Part shown: positions 16,678 to 24,600 of the stretch, piece after piece | Position numbering within the stretch: position 1 is the first letter of the stretch | Layout of the letters: each line of letters starts with the position of its first letter | DNA from: Chloroflexota bacterium | GTDB lineage: Bacteria; Chloroflexota; Anaerolineae; B4-G1; SLSP01 | Direction: 5' to 3' | Assembly: GCA_029555965.1 (NCBI GenBank) | Contig: JAKQHY010000184.1 | Span: 1 to 42,116, forward strand | Length of the DNA stretch: 42,116 nucleotides | Position numbers and translations under genes: made by a program | The notes under the pieces: generated by a model | Seen by the model: only the letters and a program-made list of their open reading frames with translations | Told to the model about the DNA's origin: nothing | The model's database searches: none

Positions 16678-17142
16678 TCATCCCCTCTCAAGTTCCTTCA
16701 ATTCCCGACGCATTTGGCGTTCTCCATCGCGCTTCGCAATGGTGGCGCGTTTGTCATACTGTCGCTTACCTCGCACAATTCCTATCTCGACTTTGGCGCG
16801 TTTTCCTTTAAGGTACATACGCAATGGGACGATGGTGTAGCCGCGCTCACGTACAACGGTTTCAATGCGAATGATTTCGCGGCGTTGCAATAACAATTTA
16901 CGCGCACGTTTGGGATCATGATCCCACAAACCAGCCTGGTTATAAGAAGCAATGTGGACTTCAACCAGCCATAACTCGCCGTTGTGTAGCTGTACATAAC
17001 CTTCTCGTAGACTGACTTGACCAGCGCGTACTGATTTGATCTCTGTGCCGGTTAACGCAATCCCAGCTTCGTAGGTATCCTCTATGAAATAATCATGGCG
17101 CGCCTTATTATTAGTGGCAACAACCTTGATGTTATCCGTCAC
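16678..17142 (-). CDS. smpB: SsrA-binding protein SmpB
   Basis: The 154-residue protein is a clear SmpB, the partner of tmRNA in trans-translation rescue of stalled ribosomes. Recognisable segments are NNKARHDYFIEDTYEAGIAL, TGTEIKSVRAGQVSL, WLVEVHIASYNQ and the KRAKVEIGIVRGKRQYDKR region leading into the basic C-terminal tail that enters the decoding channel. Length is normal for the family. The ATG overlaps the stop of the S41 protease gene by four bases (ATGA), so the two are translationally coupled. I found no convincing tmRNA gene (ssrA) in this window. Confidence 0.97.
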   Translation of the reverse strand: MTDNIKVVATNNKARHDYFIEDTYEAGIALTGTEIKSVRAGQVSLREGYVQLHNGELWLVEVHIASYNQAGLWDHDPKRARKLLLQRREIIRIETVVRERGYTIVPLRMYLKGKRAKVEIGIVRGKRQYDKRATIAKRDGERQMRRELKELERG

Positions 17143-18428
17143 GGCGTGATTCCTTGGGCATTAAGCAAATACTCTATGGCTCGGTCAAGTTGCGGATCTT
17201 CCCCCGTTGGGGTATCGGTGGGGAAATCTTGCTCAACATCAGGGGTCAAACCTTCGCCGTGAATAGATTGATCATTGGGTGTGAACCAACGGGCAATGGT
17301 AATGCGCAGTTGGGAGCCATCTTCTAAATCGTTGGGACGCTGTACAGACCCTTTCCCCAGTGTCTTCTGTCCGATAAGGATGGCCCGCCCCCGATCTTGC
17401 ATGGCGCCGGCGACGATTTCCGAGGCGCTGGCGCTTCCCCGATCAACTAAAATGACCATCGGTATATCTTCCCCCAAGTCGCCATCATAAGAGTAGAATT
17501 TCTGTTCGCCCCCACTGCTGTCGCGTTCAATGGCGACCAACCCCTTATCTAAGAACAGGTCCGAGACTTTAATCGCCTGATCCAGCCACCCTCCAGGGTT
17601 GCCCCGCAAATCAAAAACCAACGCCTTCGGCTTCTGCGCCAACAACTCTTTGAGTGCTTCCTGCAATTTTTCCGTGGCGCTGGCGTCAAATTCCGCCAAC
17701 GCAACGTAGGCAATACCATCCTCCAACATCTTTGACTCAACGACTTGAATCTCAATGCTCGCGCGAACTACTGTAATAATCAAGGATTCAGGTTCGCCGG
17801 AACGGGCAATTTCCAATACTGCCTCAGTGCCGGCCGGCCCGCGAATATAACTGATGGCCTCATAAAGCCCCAAACCCACCAGCGATTGATCCCCAACCGC
17901 CAGAATGATGTCTCCTGGCAGCACGCCAGCCGCCTCGGCGGGTTGACCAGGCATCAGACTGGCGACCTCCAAATACCCATCAGCGCGCATTGTGACCATC
18001 GCGCCGATCCCCTCGAAACTTCCACTGGCATCCTCGTTCAAGACTGCGGTAATCTCAGGGTCAATGAATGAGGTGTAGGGGTCGTCCAGAGTCAACAACA
18101 TACCGCGGATCGCGCCGTAAGCGAGAGTTTTGCCATCAGGGATTTCGCCATAAAATTGCTCGTCCAGCAAATTCAATACAGATTCGAGGGTTTTATAGTC
18201 AAAATCTTCTGACAATTGCATTTCTTGCATACCATACTGCTCTTCCGGGATCGCCTGTGTTTTCTCTGCAGTGGGCTCCTGAGAAAGCGAGGGGGGCGGG
18301 CAAGCAGCCGGTTGAATTCCACGCAGTGCTGTAACACGACCAATGAACAGTCCACCGCCAAATGCTGTAAGAACCAAGATTCCGACAAGGGCCAAGGCTC
18401 CGACAATAAGGAAAACTCTTTGTGTCAT
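17139..18428 (-). CDS. S41-family C-terminal processing protease
   Basis: This 429-residue protease has an N-terminal membrane anchor (about 5-32) that places the catalytic part outside the cytoplasm. It contains a PDZ domain (about 115-200, GSFEGIGAMVTMRADGYLEV, AAGVLPGDIILAVG) and the S41 catalytic core with the Ser motif VDRGSASASEIVAGAM (near 325-335) and the general-base Lys in GQKTLGKGSVQ (near 355). It belongs to the CtpA/CtpB/Prc group, which trims or degrades exported proteins. AGGAG stands nine bases before the ATG. A promoter (18538-18565) gives a leader of about 100 nt. It is followed by and coupled to smpB. Confidence 0.94.
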   Translation of the reverse strand: MTQRVFLIVGALALVGILVLTAFGGGLFIGRVTALRGIQPAACPPPSLSQEPTAEKTQAIPEEQYGMQEMQLSEDFDYKTLESVLNLLDEQFYGEIPDGKTLAYGAIRGMLLTLDDPYTSFIDPEITAVLNEDASGSFEGIGAMVTMRADGYLEVASLMPGQPAEAAGVLPGDIILAVGDQSLVGLGLYEAISYIRGPAGTEAVLEIARSGEPESLIITVVRASIEIQVVESKMLEDGIAYVALAEFDASATEKLQEALKELLAQKPKALVFDLRGNPGGWLDQAIKVSDLFLDKGLVAIERDSSGGEQKFYSYDGDLGEDIPMVILVDRGSASASEIVAGAMQDRGRAILIGQKTLGKGSVQRPNDLEDGSQLRITIARWFTPNDQSIHGEGLTPDVEQDFPTDTPTGEDPQLDRAIEYLLNAQGITP

Positions 18429-18537
18429 ATTTTTATTCTCCTAAATTTTCCCAGTAGGGGGCTTTAAGAACAGGGCTGGCCGCAGTCTGCGTCAGATAAA
18501 CTACCAGCAATTGCAACCAGCGCATCAACGAAGAGGT

Positions 18538-18565
18538 ATTTTATCACAAGCCATCACAAGTCCAA
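18538..18565 (-). promoter_or_regulatory. Promoter of the S41 protease-smpB operon
   Basis: On the minus strand TTGGAC (18565-18560) and TAAAAT (18543-18538) are 16 bases apart, with a TGA just before the -10 box that suggests an extended -10 element. Transcription would begin near 18531. Confidence 0.5.
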
Positions 18566-18731
18566 ATTTCCTAACATCCTTACAGAACCACATTCTTTAG
18601 GGCCATTTTTAAGGATTAGGAAAGGTTATCAACTTCCGACTATGTCTATTATGTAAAGTATCGGCACTGGAGTCCATACACTAAAATTTTCGTGAAAACT
18701 AGAGTTCGACTCTCACATAAATATCAAATCC

Positions 18732-18753
18732 AAAACCACCACCGGATTGGTGG
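18732..18753 (-). terminator. Intrinsic terminator of the coiled-coil membrane gene
   Basis: On the minus strand a six-pair hairpin (CCACCA/TGGTGG, 18753-18748 with 18741-18736) is followed by TTTT. It begins directly after the stop codon at 18755. Confidence 0.6.
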
Positions 18754-18754
18754 A

Positions 18755-19135
18755 TTATTTATTGCGCTTCGTTTTGACTTGTTGTGCATGGGGGCTTTCC
18801 TGAAGATGGAGTTTGCTTTCTGGCTGTGCTGGTGACAGTGAAATCGTGTGGATTTGTTGACGATCTGGCGTTTGTTGCGGCGCGGCCAACATCAATAATT
18901 TTTGTCTATCCTCTTCCAACTGACGCTTTTCACCTTGCAGACTGGCGTACCATACTTGCAACTCCCGTTGCCAAATATCCAGTTCCACCTTTTGCTCCGC
19001 CAAAGCTTGCTGCTCAGTCACTAATACCGTGCGCTCGTCAGTTAGCGTCCGATGCTCACGCCAGGAAAATATGAAGAACAGCGCAGCTCCTAAAAAGAGC
19101 AGTGTCCCTGCCAGAAAGATCAATGCATCAAACAC
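18755..19135 (-). CDS. Small membrane protein with coiled coil
   Basis: This 126-residue protein has one N-terminal membrane helix (LIFLAGTLLFLGAALFFIFS, about 5-24). A predicted coiled coil rich in Glu, Gln and Arg follows (about 28-85), then a polar Gln/Pro tail ending in KTKRNK. I do not recognise a family. I chose the GTG at 19135 because AGGGGG lies upstream and because a TATAAT -10 box (19168-19163) overlaps the longer frame that begins at 19171. That longer start would add 12 residues lying in the promoter. The architecture is like that of small scaffold or division-associated proteins, but function cannot be assigned. Confidence 0.65.
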   Translation of the reverse strand: MFDALIFLAGTLLFLGAALFFIFSWREHRTLTDERTVLVTEQQALAEQKVELDIWQRELQVWYASLQGEKRQLEEDRQKLLMLAAPQQTPDRQQIHTISLSPAQPESKLHLQESPHAQQVKTKRNK

Positions 19136-19191
19136 AATGCGCCCCCTATTGCAACATATCCCATTATACACCGTATGGCGTGTGGCGCACT

Positions 19192-20808
19192 TCAGTTCGG
19201 GATAAGAGAGCGGATCAGATACAACGCGCCCTCGGAGAACCCCCGCTCGCGGTAATAATCCCGCGTGCCGGCAGCAGCGATGACAGCCAACTCACGGAAT
19301 CCATGCGCCCGCGCAATATCTGCCGCCCGCTCCAACAGTCCCCTTCCCAAACCGCGATGCTGCCCCCCCCACCCCCGTTGACCAAGCTCCATGGCTGGCC
19401 CGTAAATATGTAGCTCGCGGATCATCGCCGCATGAAAAATCTCAGGCAATGGAATAGCGCCGCGCGACGCGGTGGGTAAAGATAGACGCAGAAATCCCGC
19501 CAAATTATTCTGTGGAGTGATATACTGCAAAAAATACTCCTGAGTTGCTGATGTGTGGTAAGTAATTACGTTTAGGGTAATGTCGTCCGGCGAAACGCTC
19601 TCCTTTCCACGGATTTCGCGGCAGCGAATACACTGGCACGTCAGTCGTTGCTGGCCCATCCGCTGCTGCACAATTTGCCGTAGATTGCTCTTAGTGGTTC
19701 CCGCCACGATGTATTGCGCCGGAATGTCACGCATTAACCGGTTGATGCGACAGTACGGAGGGACCTGCTGCTTGCACGCGACCAACAACTCAATCAAAAC
19801 ATCTTCAGAGTATGGTTGATACTTCCCCTGTTGCCACAGGTCGTAAAGCCGAGTGCCTTCCAACAGGGCAGTTGGGTATATTTTTATTTCGTCAGGCCGC
19901 AGGCCGGGATCTTCCCATAACTGGCGAAAATCTGCCAGGTCTGACTCTGGCGTGGCGCCAAACAAGTTGGGCATCCAGTGCAGCACAATTTTAAAGCCAC
20001 CCAACCGCAGCCATTGCAAGGCGCGATAGACATCCTGCACCGTGTGCCCACGCTGATTGAGGGCCAAAATAGACTCATTGACACTTTGCACACCGAGTTG
20101 CACCTTGGTGACCCCCTCCCGTCGCAGCCGCACGACCTCTTCCGGTGTAATCCAATCGGGGCGGGTTTCCACCACCAATCCCACGTTGCGATGTGGCGCA
20201 GTTTCGTTAACTAGCAGCGCTTCCTCCAAGGTTTCCGCCGGCGCTTCATTAAGCACCTCAAAACAGCGCCGTAGAAAGTGCTGCCGATAGACTTCAGGAT
20301 AATACGACCATGTCCCCCCCAACACCAGCAGCTCCACCTTATCCGTTGCGTGCCCGATAGCGTCCAATGCGCTCAAACGCGCCGCGGTTTGCTCATAAGG
20401 ATCGTAGTTATTTTGAATCGCGCGCAGGACGCCCGGCTCGCCGTCCAGGTAGCTTTTAGGCGCCTCTTTTTGCTCTGGACAAAAAATACATGTTCCAGGG
20501 CAAGGATAAGGCTCAGTCAGAACCGCGACCGGCGCAACGCCCGAAATTGTGCGTACCGGGCGGCCCCGTAATCGCTGTTCCAATTGTGGATCGGAGGGGA
20601 AATCTCCTACCTGCGCCAGTTGGTGATAGGCGCCAAGCAATTGTGATTTTGCATACGTTCCACGCGCATGGGGATAACGCCGCAAAATAGCATAGAGCGC
20701 CGCATCATCTCCGGGAGTCTCCTGGATGATCCGGAGAATTTGCAGCACGCGCGCGCGCTCAGATTCTTGCGCCAAGTCAATCGGTTGTGGGACGCCACCT
20801 TTAGCCAT
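19192..20808 (-). CDS. Elp3-family radical SAM tRNA uridine-34 acetyltransferase
   Basis: The 538-residue protein has both halves of Elp3. A radical SAM domain carries the iron-sulfur cysteines in CPGTCIFCPEQ (near 103-110), VLGGTWSYYP, VVETRPDWIT and LGVQSVNESIL. A C-terminal GNAT acetyltransferase domain (about 385-535) has GQHRGLGRGLLERAADIARA and GTRDYYRERGF. Elp3 builds the 5-carboxymethyl group on wobble uridine of certain tRNAs; a bacterial Elp3 from the Chloroflexota member Dehalococcoides has been studied. Bacteria lack the other Elongator subunits, and none is seen here. The extended -10 promoter ends so close to the ATG that the mRNA should be leaderless, consistent with the lack of a ribosome site. 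A divergent methyltransferase lies 111 bases away. Confidence 0.95.
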   Translation of the reverse strand: MAKGGVPQPIDLAQESERARVLQILRIIQETPGDDAALYAILRRYPHARGTYAKSQLLGAYHQLAQVGDFPSDPQLEQRLRGRPVRTISGVAPVAVLTEPYPCPGTCIFCPEQKEAPKSYLDGEPGVLRAIQNNYDPYEQTAARLSALDAIGHATDKVELLVLGGTWSYYPEVYRQHFLRRCFEVLNEAPAETLEEALLVNETAPHRNVGLVVETRPDWITPEEVVRLRREGVTKVQLGVQSVNESILALNQRGHTVQDVYRALQWLRLGGFKIVLHWMPNLFGATPESDLADFRQLWEDPGLRPDEIKIYPTALLEGTRLYDLWQQGKYQPYSEDVLIELLVACKQQVPPYCRINRLMRDIPAQYIVAGTTKSNLRQIVQQRMGQQRLTCQCIRCREIRGKESVSPDDITLNVITYHTSATQEYFLQYITPQNNLAGFLRLSLPTASRGAIPLPEIFHAAMIRELHIYGPAMELGQRGWGGQHRGLGRGLLERAADIARAHGFRELAVIAAAGTRDYYRERGFSEGALYLIRSLIPN

Positions 20809-20816
20809 ACAAAGTC

Positions 20817-20824
20817 ATTATACC
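20817..20824 (-). promoter_or_regulatory. Extended -10 promoter of the Elp3 gene (leaderless)
   Basis: On the minus strand a perfect TATAAT (20822-20817) preceded by TGG gives an extended -10 element. Transcription would begin near 20810 and the ATG starts at 20808. No good -35 box is visible, as is usual with extended -10 promoters. Confidence 0.6.
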
Positions 20825-20907
20825 ACGCAGAGCCGCGAAAGAGGGCTTTCATCCGTTATCGTCAAGGCTCCATCCCCGGCATGGCTCGCCCTTTTGCCGG
20901 TTTTCGG

Positions 20908-20913
20908 TATACT
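20908..20913 (+). promoter_or_regulatory. -10 box of the methyltransferase gene (leaderless)
   Basis: TATACT ends seven bases before the A of the ATG at 20920, so the predicted first transcribed base is the start codon itself. No clear -35 box was found. Confidence 0.45.
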
Positions 20914-20919
20914 GACAAC

Positions 20920-21627
20920 ATGCGTAAAGAAGTCATTGACATGCTGATAGATTTAAATCGTAAATTCTACGACAATTTTGCCGAAACGTTCGCCACATCC
21001 AGGGGCAAGAGCGAGCCGGGCCTAGAACGGGTTTTGCAGGATGTTTATCCCGGTAGCCATGTGCTGGACTTGGGCTGTGGGCAAGGGCGCGTTGCGGCCT
21101 TGTTGCCGCCCGGTTGTGCCTATGTGGGGGTGGATTTCTCTCAGGAAATGCTGCGCCAGGCCCGGCAACGCTCTCCCGCCGATAGGGATGCGCATTTTGT
21201 GGTAGCCAACTTACTGGATAGAGGTTGGCCGACCCTGGTGTGTGGTGAATTTACATGGATTGTGCTGCGCGCGGTACTCCATCATATTCCAGGGAAGGAG
21301 AACCGGCAAAACCTGCTGAAACAAGCCGCGGATTTATTGTCTCCCACAGGGCGGCTGGTATTGGCAAACTGGCAATTTATGGAAGTCCCCCGCCTGCGTC
21401 GGCGGATATTGGATTGGGAAGCGTTCCAGTTGACCGCCGCCGACGTAGAGCCAGGGGACCACCTGTTGGATTGGCGTCGAGATGGGCATGGGCTGCGTTA
21501 CGTCCATTGGGTTGACGAGGCTGAAACCCTGGCGCTGGCCGCCGCCGCCGGGCTGAAAGTAGAGGCGCTCTTTCGCGCTGATGGACACCAAAACAATCTC
21601 ACCCTCTATGCGGTTTTGTGTCCATAG
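20920..21627 (+). CDS. Class I SAM methyltransferase, possibly Trm9-like
   Basis: This 235-residue protein has the SAM-binding motif VLDLGCGQGRVAALL (near 45), acidic YVGVDFSQEMLRQAR, motif IVLRAVLHHIPG and the strand LLSPTGRLVLANW. The N-terminus LNRKFYDNFAETFATSRGKS and the late segment DHLLDW followed by LRYVHWVDEAETLALAAAAGL resemble the Trm9/ALKBH8 family, which methylates carboxymethyluridine at the tRNA wobble position. Elp3, whose product is that substrate, is the divergent neighbour. This is an inference from motif resemblance and context; other small-molecule methyltransferases are possible. The ATG at 20920 coincides with the transcription start predicted from TATACT (20908-20913), so the mRNA would be leaderless. 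ATG at 20941 is an alternative. The frame is open further upstream but overlaps Elp3. Confidence 0.8.
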   Translation: MRKEVIDMLIDLNRKFYDNFAETFATSRGKSEPGLERVLQDVYPGSHVLDLGCGQGRVAALLPPGCAYVGVDFSQEMLRQARQRSPADRDAHFVVANLLDRGWPTLVCGEFTWIVLRAVLHHIPGKENRQNLLKQAADLLSPTGRLVLANWQFMEVPRLRRRILDWEAFQLTAADVEPGDHLLDWRRDGHGLRYVHWVDEAETLALAAAAGLKVEALFRADGHQNNLTLYAVLCP

Positions 21628-21653
21628 AATTTCACGCGCCAGCGGCAAGGCTT

Positions 21654-24600
21654 TTATTCGTTGGGGAGAGAACCCAACACCTGATAGATTTTCGCCCCAG
21701 GCTCTTCATAGACTACAGCCAGCCAGCCGCGTGCGACCATCTCTGTGAATTTCACCTCGCCTTCGGGAAGCATATAGGCGCGCTCGTAAGAGGTCAAAAC
21801 CACGTAACTGACGCCATACTTCTCTAAAAACTTTAGCGCAATTTCCGGCGACATGGTGTTATAAAAATCCCGAATGTCGTTTTGGCGACTTTCAACGGTA
21901 TAATTGGGCATCGTCATCCGTTGTTGCACTTGATGCCAGCGCCACGCAGCAACGCCGGGCAGCCCCGTGTGAATACTCACTCGACTGCCCCACAAATACT
22001 CGCGTTCCGCCTGCCCCTCCACAATAACCGGCGAGCCTTCGACATTATCCTGAAACCACCGAATCACGCGCGCCTCAACATCCAGTGGAATCTCCCCACC
22101 ATGCTCATGCTGCACCGCATACGGCATAAAGGCCGCGCCATCCAGTGTGTGTGGCGCCTCCGGCTGCCAACGGTCCTTGGCGCGCGCCGGGATGGCGACA
22201 ATGGGATACATCGCCGTAAGCGCCAGTAAAATCACCAGACAGCCAAAAATCGCATCCCGGGCAAAGCTAACAAACCGCCGATTTTCCCCACCGCTTGGCG
22301 TTTCGACGGCGAGCGTTTGATGCAAGATACGTTCCACCGCCACCGCCGCACAGACCCCCAGCAACATCCACACCTGAAGGTAAAACTTGAACACAGTGTT
22401 CATCCGCCCAATGTCACCCTTGAGCACCACCACTTCAACGCCCAGACAGAGAAACAGGGCAGTGCCAACTCCTAGCCAAAGGATACGTGTCTGCGGGGAG
22501 CTTTCTGGAGCAAACACAAAAATAGCGGCTGCAATTCCCAAGGGAACCGCCAACCACATGATTTGTACCTTCAAGAGATGGAAAATCAGGAAAAGGGCCA
22601 CTTCTACCACGAGAATGACGATCGCCGCAGCATTCACCTCCGTTTTATCTCGCGCCTTTGCCATAGTCTGCCACACCTCATACCCCTGTAGCAACGCGAG
22701 AAGTCCCAAAGGGAAAATGAATTGACCATGCATGATGAGATACAGGCCCAACTGCGTCCGCGAGCCTCTCCACATCTCAAAAGAAGTGTAAGCGGCGGCA
22801 TAGTTCTGCGTGAAAGGTCGGAAGAGCAATTCTGCCATCAGGAAAAGAAAGAGCGGCGCAGCTAATGCATAAAAAGGAAACTCCGCCGGCTCGGATTCCG
22901 AGGATGGACGGATTTGCAGAAAACCTAACCAATAACAGAGCGCCATCAGCCCTAAATAGGTGGGGTAATCCCAGGTGTTCGTCGCCCGTAACGATCCGGC
23001 AACCAGCGCTGCCAAACTGAATGTAACCAGCGGTCCAGCGGCCCAGCGGGTCAGCCATTTACGGCTCAATCTGAATGGAATTGGGGGCTGCAATCCCCAT
23101 TGAAGGGCAACTGCCAGCGCCGTTTGCGTTAACGGCAACGCGAGCATGTGGGCGTGCAAGTCGCCATAAAGAAACGTGAAAGCAGGGAACTCATTGATAA
23201 CCTGATCAGAGGGCACGACGCGCGACGCGTTCCAATACCACCATTCCGGGCGGAAAGGCAGCGCCTGGCCTTGCACGACCACTTTCCAGAACCCCACCAG
23301 CGCCGACACTGTCTCAGGGTAGCCCGGAATCAAGCTCTCAAACTGCACCCCGCCAAGGTCCGCCAACCCCTTAAAGATAAGGCGAAACTCGCCCAGATTT
23401 CCCAACGCCAGCACCAGGGCAACGCCGAGCAGCCCGGCATAGCGTTTGCGCCGCGTCCCCACCTCCCCGGCCAAACTCGCCGCTAAGGTATAGGCCCCCA
23501 CCCCCGTCAGTGCATAAAAAGCGGGCACAGCCAGATTGTATGCGATGCTGGGAATAATGCCGAGCGCTTTGATCAGTGAGGCCACCATAACAAAGCCGAA
23601 ATAATAATAATTCATCACACCGCCAGAGAACCAGGGATCGTAGGGGGGAAACCAGGTGGACTTAATGACAGCGTTGAGATAGGCGAAATCCATAGGTTTT
23701 TCGCCACCCATGATCGGATGCCATAGGTCAGGGTTAAGGCTGCGCACATACAGCCATACCAGATACAGAACGCCGGCGACGATCTCCATAAGCGCCAATT
23801 CTCTCCAGTGATCGCGGAAGAACGTCTTCAATTCGGCCCAGCGGGGACGCACCAGCAACACAGTCAACCCACTCCAGGCAAGCAGCAATCCCCATAGCAA
23901 CGCGCGAGTGTAAGGGAGAACCCGTAGGCTCGCCAGAATCCAGGCAGAATAGGTCCAAAGCAACAACCCCACAGTGCGCGCCAGGCCGTAGCCGCGACAA
24001 TACACCTGCGGCAGCGCGAGATACAGCCACGGAAAGGCCATCGCGCCCAACCAGGTCAACAACAACCACCATAACAGTGCGGCCAGGAACGGGAAACGAT
24101 TGTACAGTGCGTTCCGGTTGAACAAATCCGCCCATGTGCCGCCTGACTGCTGCTCCGCCTGGGTTTCTTCGTCCATCAAGAGTGAGGGCGTTTGCCCTTT
24201 GCTGCGGGTAGCTTCAAGCGGCGTCATCCATTGCACATTGTCCAATAACGAAGCCGGGAGTACCGCCTCCGCCAGCGCGCGCGAGTAAGCCTCGGTCTTA
24301 GCGAAAATTAAGACCGTTGGATGATCGTACACACTGAAAGCCTCCTCCGCTGTCGGATAGGGCACCGAACAGGGATGCCGATTGGTGTAACGCGGCTCCA
24401 TCAAGTCAAAAACCAATTCCTGATCGGGAAACTGACATGGGCCTAATGCCGGAAAAGACACAAACTCGGCATATAGTTCAAAACCAAGTCGGCCATCAAA
24501 AAGCGCATCGTAATAGGCTGTGGTGAAGGGGTAGCGTAGGGGCAAGCGCGGGATAGAGGCATAGAGCCGGTTACTGGAAAGCACAATGTAATCTGTCTCG

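Larger units (their letters stand above)
18429..18754. other. AT-rich intergenic region between protease and coiled-coil genes
   Basis: This 326-base gap holds the leader and promoter of the S41 gene on its left (18429-18565) and the terminator of the next gene on its right (18732-18753). The middle (18566-18731) is AT-rich. It includes a T-arm-like GAGTTCGACTCTC at 18702-18714 region without a foldable tRNA around it. I see no gene here. Confidence 0.6.

Noticed and set aside
18640..18730. tRNA-like T-arm (GAGTTCGACTCTC) hinting at a tRNA or tmRNA remnant
   Set aside because: Only three pairs form in the T stem, no acceptor, D or anticodon stems could be fitted, and no tag reading frame was found. 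Most likely chance in AT-rich DNA.
20668..20919. 84-codon N-terminal extension of the methyltransferase
   Set aside because: It overlaps the Elp3 gene on the other strand, lies upstream of the predicted promoter and shows no family similarity.
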